Positions 18,476 to 27,495 of a DNA stretch of 64,000 nucleotides are shown piece after piece (within the stretch, counting starts at the first letter, position 1; each line of letters starts with the position of its first letter). Source of the DNA: Hydrogenophaga sp. (lineage in GTDB: Bacteria; Pseudomonadota; Gammaproteobacteria; Burkholderiales; Burkholderiaceae_C); assembly GCA_018993155.1 (NCBI GenBank), contig JAGKSX010000060.1, forward strand, positions 1-64,000, given 5' to 3'. The notes under the pieces are model-generated. The model worked only from the letters and a program-made list of their open reading frames with translations. It was not told the origin of the DNA and ran no database searches. The position numbers were made by a program, and so were the translations under genes.

Positions 18476-19366
18476 TCAGGCAGCCGACCCCAGCTGTTCC
18501 GAAAGAAACTCCAGCACCACGCGCACCGAAGGCAGCAGGCTGCGGCGGTGCGGCACCAGCGCGGTAGTGGTGACGCTGCCCGCCGTCCAGCGCGTCAGCA
18601 CGCGCACCAGTTCCCCACGCGCCAGGTGGTGTTGGCAAATGCTCTCGGGCAGGCACACGATGCCCAGGCCGGCCGTGGCCGCGTGCAGCAGCGCCACGGA
18701 TTCGTCGGCCACCATGCGCGGCTGCGGCTCGGCGGTCTGCACTTCGCCTTTGCTGTTGCGCAGCGTCCAGCGCGTGGCGTCCACGCCCGTCAGCAGGGCC
18801 TGGTGTGCCGCGAGGTCGCTCGGCTGGCGCGGTGTGCCGTGCTCGCGCAGGTAGGCCGAGGCCGCGACCACCATCACGGGCTCCACCTTGAGGGTGCGCT
18901 GCACCAGGCCCGAGTCGGGCAGGGGGGCGAAGTGGCTGCGCAAGGCGATGTCGAAGCCTTCCTGCACCAGGTCCACAAACCGGTCGCTCGCGTGCAGCTG
19001 CAATTGCAGGCGGGGCCAGGTGCGCGCGAGCGTGGGCAGGTGGGGCGCCAGCTGGAACTGCACCACCGGCACGGCGGCGGTGAGCCGCACGGTGCCGCTG
19101 GGTTCGGCCAGGCGCGACTGCACCACCTGCTGCGCGCTCTCCACCTCCACCAGCGCGGCGCGCGCGTGTTGGTAGAAGTCGTGCCCGGTGTCGGTGAGGC
19201 GGAAGCTGCGCGAATTGCGCTCGATGAGGCGCACGCCCAGGCTGGCTTCGAGCGCGGCCACGCGTTTGCTCAAAGTGGATTTCGGCACCGAGAAGCGCCG
19301 GGCCGCGGGCGCGAAGCCGCCGCTTTCCACGGCCTGGGCGAACAGGGTGAGGTCGTTCAGGTTCAT
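18476..19366 (-). CDS. LysR-family transcriptional regulator
   Basis: A 296-residue LTTR. Its N-terminal winged helix includes GGFAPAARRFSVPKSTLSKRVAALE (about residues 17-41, contiguous in the protein). The C-terminal LysR substrate domain (about 88-290) has the CrgA/PP2551-like features VPVVQFQLAPHL and GLGIVCLPE. The start at 19366 (MNLNDL) is the family-typical one; the upstream in-frame ATG would run into the operator. It is divergent from a glutathione transferase gene, which it probably regulates through the palindrome at 19376-19391. Confidence 0.92.
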   Translation of the reverse strand: MNLNDLTLFAQAVESGGFAPAARRFSVPKSTLSKRVAALEASLGVRLIERNSRSFRLTDTGHDFYQHARAALVEVESAQQVVQSRLAEPSGTVRLTAAVPVVQFQLAPHLPTLARTWPRLQLQLHASDRFVDLVQEGFDIALRSHFAPLPDSGLVQRTLKVEPVMVVAASAYLREHGTPRQPSDLAAHQALLTGVDATRWTLRNSKGEVQTAEPQPRMVADESVALLHAATAGLGIVCLPESICQHHLARGELVRVLTRWTAGSVTTTALVPHRRSLLPSVRVVLEFLSEQLGSAA

Positions 19367-19375
19367 GCCGCCATT

Positions 19376-19391
19376 GTCCACAGATGTGGAC
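19376..19391. promoter_or_regulatory. Palindrome in LysR/GST intergenic region
   Basis: GTCCACAGATGTGGAC has perfect six-base arms. The half-site CGTCCACG recurs about 40 bases further on (near 19425). It sits ten bases from the LysR start in the divergent intergenic region, the usual place for an autoregulatory LTTR site. Confidence 0.5.
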
Positions 19392-19480
19392 GATGCGTTG
19401 CCTTTTGCCTGTCTAGGCGGCCATCGTCCACGCCGCAAGAATGCACTCCTTCGTCAACGCAACAGGAGTTGAAACCAACC

Positions 19481-20173
19481 ATGAAACCCATTCTTCTTTT
19501 CTACGGCGTGCCCGAGGGCTGTTCGTTTGGCGCCATCGTGGCGCTGGAGTGGAGCGGCCTGCCTTACCAGCTGTGCCGCATCCAGATGCCCGAGGTGGTG
19601 AGCAGCGAGGCCTTCAAGCGCATCAACCCGGTGGGCGAAACGCCCTCACTGCGCACGGCCGATGGCCGCTTCGTGAGCCAGAGCATGGCCATCCTGCATC
19701 ACATCGGCGCGGCGGCGGCTGCTTCCAGTGAGTTGGTGCCTGCGCAGGGCAGTGCGGAGTTCGACCGCTTCAACGAGATGCTGGCGTTCCTGAACACCGA
19801 TTTCTTCGAATCGTTCGCACCGCTCTGGTACGCGATGGAACACGGCCTGCAAGGCGAAGCGTTGCGCGCGGTAACGGCCATGGGGCATGACAAGGTGCGC
19901 CGCGCCCATGCCGCGCTGGAAGGTTTGCTGGCCGGGCGCGACTGGCTGGTGGGCGAGCGCCGCACGGCGGCGGACGCGTACTTCCTGGGCATCGCGCGCT
20001 GGAACGATTTCCACCAGGTGCTGGACCGCCGCGACTACCCGGCGTTGAATGCCTTGTACGAGCGCCTGCAGGCCGACCCGGCTGTGCACTTCGCGCGTGG
20101 GGTGGAGCATGGGGAGGTGGTGCGCAGCACGGGGGCGTTTGCCGGGCAGGTGGAGCTCGGGGCGTTGGTGTAG
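19481..20173 (+). CDS. Glutathione S-transferase family protein
   Basis: A 230-residue GST-fold protein. It has an N-terminal thioredoxin-like domain (about 1-80) with the conserved NPVGETPSL cis-Pro loop and SQSMAILHHIG, and an all-helical C-terminal domain with the LVGERRTAADAYFLGI N-capping box. AGGAG lies upstream of the ATG. Such enzymes conjugate glutathione to electrophiles or act as reductases. Divergence from a LysR gene suggests inducible detoxification. The substrate is unknown. Confidence 0.9.
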   Translation: MKPILLFYGVPEGCSFGAIVALEWSGLPYQLCRIQMPEVVSSEAFKRINPVGETPSLRTADGRFVSQSMAILHHIGAAAAASSELVPAQGSAEFDRFNEMLAFLNTDFFESFAPLWYAMEHGLQGEALRAVTAMGHDKVRRAHAALEGLLAGRDWLVGERRTAADAYFLGIARWNDFHQVLDRRDYPALNALYERLQADPAVHFARGVEHGEVVRSTGAFAGQVELGALV

Positions 20174-20348
20174 GGCGCGGGCGCCTCGTTGAATTGCTGA
20201 GGGCGAGCACATTGTTGGGCCATGGCATACCGATTCATCGACGTTTTGGTGAGGCATTACATCCAGAACGCTTCGCAGTCTTCAGCGCATCCTGCATGAT
20301 CTGAGGGAGGCCTGTGCGTCAGGCCTCCAAGTCGATCGATGGCTCGTC

Positions 20349-21023
20349 ATGACATCAGCGGAGGATGAAAACGTGCCTGAAAAAAACGAGACTGCAAGTC
20401 CTCAGCCACTCGCAACGGATCGCAGCATCCAGCTGACAAAAATACTGGTGTGGCCGCTTTTCCTGTTGGCAGTGTTATTTCTGTTTCGCGGCGTGATCGC
20501 ACCACGAGACTTCAGTCTCAACGAGAAAGGTATCTTGATCAGTTTCTACCTTCTTGAGGCTGAAAAGCGGGGTGGGCCTGCGAACGCGCCACCCAAGAAC
20601 CCTCCCGATGCGCGCGAGATACAAGCTACGGCCAAAGAGGCCAGTGAAATCAACCTTGGCAGTCGAAGAGTTCTCTGGGTCGATGACAACCCACAGAACC
20701 AAGAGTACGAGCGGCAAGCGCTTTCCGCACTCGGAATTCAGTTTGTTCTGGCCGAGTCAACCGCCAAGGCGATCCCTCTTCTTGGCTCACAGAAGTTTGA
20801 TCTGGTCATCACAGATTTCAAGCGAGCTGACGATCCACAAGGTGGATACACATTGCTCGCCGAGGTCAAGAAGGTCAGCCCGACAACGCCGGTCATCATC
20901 TATAGCGCGTCTGCTACACCCGAGCTAGAGCAGGAGGCCCGCCAACGCGGTGCCTATGCCGAAACGAATCAACCCCAGCGGCTGTTCTCGCTGTCGGTCG
21001 CCGCTCTGAGGGGTGCGAAGTGA
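20349..21023 (+). CDS. Membrane-anchored receiver-domain protein
   Basis: A 224-residue protein with a single membrane span (about 31-50, LVWPLFLLAVLFLFRGVI), a linker, then a receiver-like domain from about residue 105 (VLWVDDNPQNQEYERQAL). The phospho-acceptor candidate is the Asp in LVITDFKR. The Ser of IIYSAS replaces the usual Thr, and the Lys that normally precedes Pro is Gln (ETNQP), so the phosphorylation switch is atypical. There is no output domain and no kinase next door. Base use looks less GC-rich than neighbours. Homologous stand-alone receivers occur in accessory loci. Function is unknown. Confidence 0.75.
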   Translation: MTSAEDENVPEKNETASPQPLATDRSIQLTKILVWPLFLLAVLFLFRGVIAPRDFSLNEKGILISFYLLEAEKRGGPANAPPKNPPDAREIQATAKEASEINLGSRRVLWVDDNPQNQEYERQALSALGIQFVLAESTAKAIPLLGSQKFDLVITDFKRADDPQGGYTLLAEVKKVSPTTPVIIYSASATPELEQEARQRGAYAETNQPQRLFSLSVAALRGAK

Positions 21024-21096
21024 TGGCCTCGGGAGTCAACAGCGCAGTTCAATTCTGTCTATGCCGAAGCAGCTGTTCTTGAGGCTGCGCTCTCGC

Positions 21097-22098
21097 TCAA
21101 TCCGCCTTCAGCCTCACCGCCTGAAACACCCGCTGCAGCCGTTGCGCTTCGGCGCTGTAGAAGGTCTGCGCCTGTTTCAGCGGCATGGCGCGCGTGAGCG
21201 CCACGCCGCCGGCTTCACGCGTGTACACGCCGAATTCGGGCCCTTGCAGGGCGGTGTCGATGGCTTTGTGCACGGCGGTTACCACGTCGGTGGGTGTCTG
21301 GCGCGGCAGGAAGACGCCGGTCCACACGGTGTAGACGAAGTCTTTCAGGCTGGCGTCAACCTCGCTCAGGCGCGGCAGGCCGGCCACGGTCTTGTCGGCG
21401 GTGTGGGCCAGGGCGCGCAGGGTGCCGGCTTCGATCAGCTTGGCGGTGCTGCCGGCCATGGGCAGGAAGGCCACGTCCACCTGGCCGCCGATGAGGTCGT
21501 TCACGGCCGGTGCCAGGCCCTTGTAGGGCACGTGCATGAGCTGCTGCGTGCCGGTGAGCATCTTGAAGTGCTCGCCCATGAGGTGGTAGAGCGTGCCGCT
21601 GCCGGGCGTGGCGTAGGTCAGGGCTTTGTTGGAGGGGTTCTTGAGGTAGTCCACCAGGGCCTGCGCCGAGTTGATCTGCAGGCTGGGCCGCACGACGAGC
21701 GCGATGTTGGTGTACGAGAGCTGCGAGACGAGCACGAGGTCGTCGGGCTTGTAGCGCACGCTGGGCATGGTGAGCGGTGGCAGGATGGGCTCGGCCACGG
21801 TGGTGAGCAGCATGGTGTGGCCGTCGGCCGGCGCGGCCAGCACCTTGCCCACGCCCATGGCGCCGCCGACACCGGCGAAGTTTTCCACGATCACGGTTTC
21901 GCCCAGGGCTTTCTGCATCAGCGGTTGCATGACGCGCGCGACCATGTCGGCCGGTCCGCCGGCAGGGAAGGGCACGACGACGGAGATGCGGCGCGCGGGG
22001 AAGGCGCTGCCCTGTGCGTGGGCCAGTGGGGCAACGAGGGAGCCGAAGGCCGGCGCCAGGGCGGCGGCCAGCAGGGAGCGGCGGGCGATCTTTTTCAT
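21097..22098 (-). CDS. Bug-family (TctC-like) solute-binding protein
   Basis: A 333-residue periplasmic receptor of the tripartite tricarboxylate transporter type. A Tat-like signal (KKIARRSLLAAALAPAFG, cleavage after AHA) is followed by VVPFPAGGPADMVAR and the VPYKGLAPAVNDLIGGQVD signature. Such receptors bind carboxylates or amides. No TctA or TctB membrane genes are nearby, which is typical for the expanded Bug family. It starts 28 bases after the amidohydrolase gene and is likely its co-transcribed receptor. Confidence 0.9.
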   Translation of the reverse strand: MKKIARRSLLAAALAPAFGSLVAPLAHAQGSAFPARRISVVVPFPAGGPADMVARVMQPLMQKALGETVIVENFAGVGGAMGVGKVLAAPADGHTMLLTTVAEPILPPLTMPSVRYKPDDLVLVSQLSYTNIALVVRPSLQINSAQALVDYLKNPSNKALTYATPGSGTLYHLMGEHFKMLTGTQQLMHVPYKGLAPAVNDLIGGQVDVAFLPMAGSTAKLIEAGTLRALAHTADKTVAGLPRLSEVDASLKDFVYTVWTGVFLPRQTPTDVVTAVHKAIDTALQGPEFGVYTREAGGVALTRAMPLKQAQTFYSAEAQRLQRVFQAVRLKAD

Positions 22099-22126
22099 GG
22101 GTGTTGTCTCCGGTGTGGTGGGGCGG

Positions 22127-23074
22127 TCAGGCGGCGGCCTTGGCGGGCGGCGTCGCGGGGCGGTGCTGCTTGCTCTGGTCGATGCGGTAGAGGCGCGTGG
22201 CATTGCCGCCGAGGATGAGTTCCAGCGCATGGTCGGGGATCTCGGGCATGTCGAGGGCGCGCGCATGCTCGTTGATGTTCTGCACGGTCTTGTGGAAGGT
22301 CCACATGAAGGGATTTTCCGAGCCGTAGAGCAGGCGTTCCCAGGGGTTGACGCAGCCGAAGTCGTGGATGAGCTGGTACACGGTGCGCGGGTGGTAGAAG
22401 CCCAGCGCGCTGAGGTCGGCGTGGAAGTTGGGGTTGCGCGCGACCACGCCCATGGCTTCGGCGGCGTAGGGGTAGCCGAGGTGGCAGATGACCACTTTCA
22501 TCTTCGGGAAGCGCTGGCCCACTTCGTCGAGCAGCCAGGGTTGCTGCAGTTTCATGTCGGCGCCGCAGACGGGCGTGAAGCCCATGTGGAAGTGCACCGG
22601 CACGCCGAGCGCGGAGGCGGCTTCGTACAGGGGTTCGCAGGCCTTGTCGCGCGGGTCGAAGTGGGCGTAGGTGGGGTAGAGCTTGATGCCGCGGAAGTCG
22701 TGCTCGCGCACGCAGCGCTCCAGTTCGTCGGCGGCGCCCCAGGGGTCGATGATGGGGTCGGCGCTGCAGATGCCGATGAGCCGGCCTTTGGAGGCTTTCA
22801 CTTGCTGGGCCACGAATTCGTTGGGCACGTTGTAGGGGCGCTGTTCGGGCGGGAGCACGCGGTTCCAGTTGCCGGCGAGCACGCAGCACACGTCGATGCC
22901 GACTTCGTCCATCACGTGGACGAGCATCTCGCCGTCGCGGCGCTCGGACTTCACCTCGGTGCTGTGGTACCGAAAGCCACGGTCGCTCCAGTTCTTGCGC
23001 AGCTCGCTGTAGATGTGCTGCGAGACGTGAACACCCGGCTGGCCCAGGTGGATGTGGTTGTCGACGACGAACAT
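22127..23074 (-). CDS. Amidohydrolase-family (amidohydrolase 2) enzyme
   Basis: A 315-residue TIM-barrel hydrolase or decarboxylase of the ACMSD/amidohydrolase-2 type. The N-terminal DNHIHLG supplies the first metal ligands. Later GIKLYPTYAHFDP, PVHFHMGF, ICHLGYP and a GSENPF Asp/Glu region complete the pattern. It is divergent from the marR gene across a perfect palindrome and is followed by a Bug receptor. Likely reactions are hydrolysis of a ring or ester, or non-oxidative decarboxylation. The substrate is unknown. Confidence 0.88.
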   Translation of the reverse strand: MFVVDNHIHLGQPGVHVSQHIYSELRKNWSDRGFRYHSTEVKSERRDGEMLVHVMDEVGIDVCCVLAGNWNRVLPPEQRPYNVPNEFVAQQVKASKGRLIGICSADPIIDPWGAADELERCVREHDFRGIKLYPTYAHFDPRDKACEPLYEAASALGVPVHFHMGFTPVCGADMKLQQPWLLDEVGQRFPKMKVVICHLGYPYAAEAMGVVARNPNFHADLSALGFYHPRTVYQLIHDFGCVNPWERLLYGSENPFMWTFHKTVQNINEHARALDMPEIPDHALELILGGNATRLYRIDQSKQHRPATPPAKAAA

Positions 23075-23116
23075 GCGGTCTCCTGATTGATGTGGGGCCG
23101 AAGTGTAGTCATCGAA

Positions 23117-23134
23117 TAGTTTGATGTCAAACTA
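23117..23134. promoter_or_regulatory. MarR operator
   Basis: TAGTTTGATGTCAAACTA is a perfect inverted repeat with eight-base arms and a two-base centre, in an AT-rich patch of the divergent amidohydrolase/marR intergenic region. Size and symmetry are typical of a MarR dimer site. Confidence 0.7.
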
Positions 23135-23149
23135 ATAGACGGAGAATGA

Positions 23150-23620
23150 TTGGGCGACTGCGTGCTATCCTGCGCGTCGTCCATGGCCGATTGCTCCCCC
23201 CCTTCCTCTCCCGCGCTCGACGCTTACGTCGGGTACCACCTTCGAAAAGCGCACAACCAGGCGCTGCGCCGGCTGGACCTCGCGCTGGGCAAGCTGCAGC
23301 TGACCACCGCCATGTATGGCGTGCTGGAGCTGTTGAGTTGCAATGTGGAGTTGCCGCAGGGCCAACTGGCGCGCGGCGTGGGGCTGACGAACCCGTCGAT
23401 GGTGCCGCTGGCGGACAAGCTGGCCGAGCGCGGCCTGATCGACCGCACGCGCCAGGCGCACGACCGCCGCACGGTGTACCTGAAGCTCACGCCCGAGGGG
23501 CGCAAGTGCTGGAGCCGCGCCGCGCGCATCGTGCGCGAGCACGAGGCGGCGCTGCGCGCGGGGCTCTCCGATGCCGAGACCGGTGAGTTGATCCGGCTGC
23601 TGGGCAAGCTCGGGGACTGA
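23150..23620 (+). CDS. MarR-family transcriptional regulator
   Basis: A 156-residue MarR protein (TTG start) with a helical dimerisation region and a winged helix: LPQGQLARGVGLTNPSMVPLADKLAERGLIDR, the wing DRRTVYLKLT, then the C-terminal helix. GGAG lies five bases before the TTG at 23150. An ATG at 23183 would shorten it by eleven residues but has no visible Shine-Dalgarno. It probably represses the divergent amidohydrolase/receptor operon through the perfect palindrome and responds to an aromatic or carboxylate ligand. Confidence 0.88.
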   Translation: MGDCVLSCASSMADCSPPSSPALDAYVGYHLRKAHNQALRRLDLALGKLQLTTAMYGVLELLSCNVELPQGQLARGVGLTNPSMVPLADKLAERGLIDRTRQAHDRRTVYLKLTPEGRKCWSRAARIVREHEAALRAGLSDAETGELIRLLGKLGD

Positions 23621-23638
23621 AGGGAATCGCCCCTGGGT

Positions 23639-24496
23639 TTAGGTTGCTTCGGCTGCGATCGGGTTGCGCAGCACGCCCAGCGCATCCACTTCCACTTCCA
23701 CCACATCACCCGGCTGCATGTAGAGCGGCGGCTGGCGCTTGAAGCCGACACCGCCCGGGGTGCCGGTGACGATGACGTCGCCCGCTTCGAGTTCGGTGAA
23801 GGCGCTGATGTGCGCGATGAGCGAGGGGATGCTGTGGATGAGCAGGTCGGTGGTGGTGCGCTGCACTTCCACGCCATTGAGGCGGGTGATGAGGGTCATG
23901 ACCTGGTCGGGGCGGATCTCGTCGGCCGTGACCATCCAGGGGCCGAAGGCCCCGGTGCGCGCGAAGTTCTTGCCGGCGGTCCATTGCGAGGTGGCGGTCT
24001 GCCAGTCGCGGATGCTGGCGTCGTTGTAGCAGGCGCAGCCGGCCACGTGCGCCCAGGCCGCGCTCTCGGCGATGCGGCGGCCCGGCTTGCCGATGATCAC
24101 GGCGATCTCGCCTTCGAAGTCGAGTGCGGTGGACTCGGGCGGGATGAGCAGGGCCTGGCCGTGCCCGGCCTGCGAGTTGGCCACGCGCAGGAACAGCGTG
24201 GGCGCCTGCGTGACCTGCCGGCCGGTCTCGGCCACGTGATCGGCGTAGTTGAGGCCCACGCAGACGATCTTGGCCGGTCGGCCGATCACGGGCAGGAACT
24301 CGACGGCGTCGAGCGGGATGCGCTCGGTGGCGGCGCGCGCGAGGGTGGCGGCTTGGTCAAGCAGGCCTTGCGCGATCGCGCTCTGGAGGTCGGGCGCGAG
24401 CGCGCCCAGGGCGGGGCGCAGGTCCACGAGGTGCTGGTCGTCGATCACGGCGCCGTAGGTGGCGGTGCCCTGGTGCAGGAAGCTGGCGAATTTCAA
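23639..24496 (-). CDS. Fumarylacetoacetate hydrolase (FAH) family protein
   Basis: A 285-residue FAH-fold enzyme. The core has KIVCVGLNYADHVAETG, the metal-binding LDFEGEIAVIIGKPGR (Glu-x-Glu pattern), the GKNFARTGAFGPWMV loop and the VTGTPGGVGF signature. Members cleave C-C bonds in diketones or decarboxylate and hydrate dienoates. It is followed by a Bug receptor gene (22-base gap) and a deacetylase on the same strand, indicating a catabolic operon. Confidence 0.9.
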   Translation of the reverse strand: MKFASFLHQGTATYGAVIDDQHLVDLRPALGALAPDLQSAIAQGLLDQAATLARAATERIPLDAVEFLPVIGRPAKIVCVGLNYADHVAETGRQVTQAPTLFLRVANSQAGHGQALLIPPESTALDFEGEIAVIIGKPGRRIAESAAWAHVAGCACYNDASIRDWQTATSQWTAGKNFARTGAFGPWMVTADEIRPDQVMTLITRLNGVEVQRTTTDLLIHSIPSLIAHISAFTELEAGDVIVTGTPGGVGFKRQPPLYMQPGDVVEVEVDALGVLRNPIAAEAT

Positions 24497-24518
24497 GAGA
24501 GGCCTTTTCGGGGTGGGG

Positions 24519-25520
24519 TCAGTTCAGGGGGACGCCGGCGGCGTCGATGGCGCGTTTCCAGTAGGTGAATTCGGCTTTCCAGAACTCGCCCATGGCTTTG
24601 GCGCCCATGGGATCGGGCACGGCGCCGAGCTCGGTGAGCGTGCGCACCACCTCGGGCCGCGCGCAGGCTTCGAGCGTGGCTTTTTCGAGCTGGGCAACGA
24701 TGTCGCTCGGCGTGCCAGCGCGTGTGAACACGCCGAACCAGCTGGCGTTGGAGAAGCCTTTGACGCCCGCTTCGGCGAAGGTGGGCACGTCGGGCAGGGC
24801 GGGGGAGCGCTGGTCGGTGGAGACGCCCAGGGCGCGCACCTGGCCGGAGCGGATGGGGCCGATGACGCCGGTGATGTTGTCGAGCACCGCGACGATGTTG
24901 CCGCCCATGAGGTCCTGGATGGCGGCGGCCGCGCCTTTGTAGGGCACGTGTTCCATGGCGAAGTCGCCGTCGCGCTTGAGCAGTTCGCCGGTGAGGTGCA
25001 TCACGCTGCCGGTGCCGCCCGTGCCGTAGCTGGCGCGGGCAGGGTTGGCTCGCGCCCAGGCGGCGAACTCCTTGAGGTTTCGCACCGGAATGTCCTTGTT
25101 GATGATCAGCACGTTGGGCAGCTTGGCCACCATGGCCACGGGCTGGAAGGCGCCGATGGGGTCGTAGGTGAGCGTCTTGGCCTGGGTGATGGGCGTGAGC
25201 ACGGCCGAGGTGACGATGTTGGAGAGCAGGGTGTAGCCATCGGGGGCGGAGCGGGCCACGTCGGCCGCGCCGATGGCGCCGGCCGCGCCGCCCTTGTTGT
25301 CCACCACCACGGTGCCCTTGAGCACTTCGCCGAGGTGCTTGGCGACGAGGCGGGCGACGATGTCGGTAGAGCCGCCGGCGGGGTAGGGCACCACCATGCG
25401 GATGGGGCGATCGGGATAGCCGGCGGCGCGGGCCAGGCCACTGCCCATCAGGGCGGCCAGGGCCGTGCCACCGGCCACGACGCGGCGGCGGGTGAGACCA
25501 TTCGAGGGGTGTGCGTTCAT
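24519..25520 (-). CDS. Bug-family (TctC-like) solute-binding protein
   Basis: A 333-residue periplasmic receptor. A twin-arginine-like leader (TRRRVVAGGTALAALMG, cleavage near ARAAG) precedes IRMVVPYPAGGSTDIVAR. The conserved VPYKGAAAAIQDLMGGN loop is present. It lies between the PuuE-like deacetylase gene (41-base gap) and the FAH-family gene on one strand, so it likely supplies the substrate of this operon. No membrane subunits are adjacent. Confidence 0.9.
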   Translation of the reverse strand: MNAHPSNGLTRRRVVAGGTALAALMGSGLARAAGYPDRPIRMVVPYPAGGSTDIVARLVAKHLGEVLKGTVVVDNKGGAAGAIGAADVARSAPDGYTLLSNIVTSAVLTPITQAKTLTYDPIGAFQPVAMVAKLPNVLIINKDIPVRNLKEFAAWARANPARASYGTGGTGSVMHLTGELLKRDGDFAMEHVPYKGAAAAIQDLMGGNIVAVLDNITGVIGPIRSGQVRALGVSTDQRSPALPDVPTFAEAGVKGFSNASWFGVFTRAGTPSDIVAQLEKATLEACARPEVVRTLTELGAVPDPMGAKAMGEFWKAEFTYWKRAIDAAGVPLN

Positions 25521-25561
25521 GGAGCTTCTCCTGGTGGGGCGGGGGTGGTGGTGAGGTGTGT

Positions 25562-26440
25562 TCAGCGCAGCGACTGGCGCAGGTGGCGGATGGCGTCGCC
25601 CTGGCGGCCGATCCAGGTGTCGTCGAGCGCGCGGGCGCGGCGGATCAGTTCTTCGAACACGCCGATGCCGCTGAGGCGGCCGAACACGTGGCCGTGGATG
25701 GACGGGTTGAGGCGCACCGCGCCGGGCTCGTGGCGTTGCACGAAGTCGAGCCAGTCGTCGAACAGCTCCAGCATCTGGCGCGGCGCGTTGCCGTAGCGGA
25801 TGGCGTGCGGCGTGTCGTTCATCTCCATGCCGCCGGGGAAGGCCGCGATCTCGCGGTCGCCGAAGCGCACGAGGTAGGGCAGGTCGTCGTTCATGGTGTC
25901 GCCGTGCCATTCGTAGCCTTCTTCGGCGAGCAGGCGCGCGGTGCGCACGCTGGGCGAGGCGCGCGGGCTGATCCAGCCCACAGGGCGCACGCCGCAGGCT
26001 TGTTCCAGCAGCTCGGTGGTGCGGCGGATGTTGGCGCGTTCGGCGGCTTCGTCGAGGTAGGCCGGGATCACGTCCATGCCCCAGGAGTGCGCCACGATTT
26101 CATGGCCGGCGTCGGCGATGCGGCGCAGCGTTTCAGGGTAGCGCTCGGCGAGCACGCCGCAGACCAGCATGCTGGTCTGGATCTGCTGGCGCTCCAGCAC
26201 GTCGAGGATGCGGTGGATGCCGCGCCGGATGCCGTACTCCACCCAGCCGAGCGCGTTCAGGTCGGGTATGCCGGGCTTGAGCGGGTTGCCCATGGGGCCG
26301 AAGCCCGGCCACTGGTCATCGGACCAGCCTTCCAGCGCGACGCGAAAGAAGATGCCGAGGCGTTTGCCGCCGGGCCAGCGGAAATCGGCGGGGGGCAGGG
26401 TTTCGATGGCATCGGCGTGCACGTCGAGTTTCTGAGGCAT
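25562..26440 (-). CDS. Polysaccharide-deacetylase-family hydrolase, PuuE-like
   Basis: A 292-residue NodB-fold enzyme without signal peptide. It includes RRGIHRILDVLERQQIQTSM, GHEIVAHSWGMDV and the metal-ligand region HGDTMNDDLPY. Cytoplasmic members related to allantoinase PuuE hydrolyse cyclic amides rather than polysaccharides. With the FAH-family enzyme and RidA proteins nearby, a role in opening a nitrogen-containing ring is a reasonable guess, not shown. Confidence 0.85.
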   Translation of the reverse strand: MPQKLDVHADAIETLPPADFRWPGGKRLGIFFRVALEGWSDDQWPGFGPMGNPLKPGIPDLNALGWVEYGIRRGIHRILDVLERQQIQTSMLVCGVLAERYPETLRRIADAGHEIVAHSWGMDVIPAYLDEAAERANIRRTTELLEQACGVRPVGWISPRASPSVRTARLLAEEGYEWHGDTMNDDLPYLVRFGDREIAAFPGGMEMNDTPHAIRYGNAPRQMLELFDDWLDFVQRHEPGAVRLNPSIHGHVFGRLSGIGVFEELIRRARALDDTWIGRQGDAIRHLRQSLR

Positions 26441-26575
26441 TCGGGGCTCCGGGTTCCAACCGCAAGGCGCCAGTGCCTTGCCTGATGGAGCCCGAGCTTA
26501 CGGAGTCGCCTGTGCAACCACAAACGACTTCTTTTGCACGCAGCGTTGATTTGCGCGCAACGCTAATGCACCGCT

Positions 26576-27475
26576 TCAGAGCGCGGCGCGCCCCACTTCG
26601 GTGAGGTGTTTGAGAAAGGCCGCCGAGGCCACGGGCAGCTTGCGCTCGGAGAGCACGCAGACGTCGATGCCGCCCTGGCAGAGCAGCGCGTCGTCCAGCG
26701 GCACGCCCACCAGCTGCTCCATGGCGAGCTCGTTGCGGATGGACATGTGCGAGAGCAGGGTGATGCCGCCGCCGTTGCGCGCGAAGCCGCGCAGCACCGC
26801 GAGCGAGTTGGCTTCCAGCGCGGGCTCGATGTGGACCTTGGACATGTGGCTCTGCAGGTCGATCAGGCGGCGCACGCCGAAGCTGTTGTCGGGCAGGGCC
26901 AGGCGCTGCCCGGCGATCTGCGACAGCGTGAGGCTCTTGCGCCGCGCCAGCGCGTGGCTGGGCGCCATGACGGCGAGCAGCGGCGCGTGCAGGTGCAGGG
27001 CCGAGTGCATCTCGGCCTTGGGCTGCAGGTTGAAGACCAGGCCGATGTCGGCTTCGCCGCTGGCGATGCCGTTTTCCACGGCGCCGGTGCCGGTGATGCG
27101 CAGCGAGAAGGTGATGTTGGGGTAGGCGTCCTGGAACTGGGCGATGGCGGGGGCCAGGAAGTCCGAGGCGTAGCCCTCCACCGAGAGCAGCGACACATGG
27201 CCGCGGTGCAGGTTCTGCAGCGCGTCGAGCTCGGAGCGCATGCGCTCGATGCCGTTGAGCGCGTCGCGCACGTGGTTCAGGTAGACCTTGCCGGCGGCGG
27301 TGAGCACCATGCCGCGCGCGCGCCGCTCGAACAGGGTGACGCCCAGGTCTTCCTCCAGCTTCTGCAGCTCGCGGCTGAGCGCGGAGGGCGTGACGAACAG
27401 CCGTTCGGCGGCGGCGCGGATGGAGCCGCTCTGCGCCACTTCGAGGTAGCGCAGCAGGGAGGTCTGCAGGATCAT
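26576..27475 (-). CDS. LysR-family transcriptional regulator
   Basis: A 299-residue LTTR with N-terminal HTH (SGSIRAAAERLFVTPSALS) and a C-terminal substrate domain. It is divergent from the first ridA gene across a palindrome at 27496-27512, and upstream of the deacetylase/receptor/FAH operon on its own strand. It probably controls the ridA-SDR-oxidase operon and possibly the deacetylase operon. The effector is unknown. Confidence 0.92.
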   Translation of the reverse strand: MILQTSLLRYLEVAQSGSIRAAAERLFVTPSALSRELQKLEEDLGVTLFERRARGMVLTAAGKVYLNHVRDALNGIERMRSELDALQNLHRGHVSLLSVEGYASDFLAPAIAQFQDAYPNITFSLRITGTGAVENGIASGEADIGLVFNLQPKAEMHSALHLHAPLLAVMAPSHALARRKSLTLSQIAGQRLALPDNSFGVRRLIDLQSHMSKVHIEPALEANSLAVLRGFARNGGGITLLSHMSIRNELAMEQLVGVPLDDALLCQGGIDVCVLSERKLPVASAAFLKHLTEVGRAAL

Positions 27476-27495
27476 GCGGCGATTCTAGGATGGGT

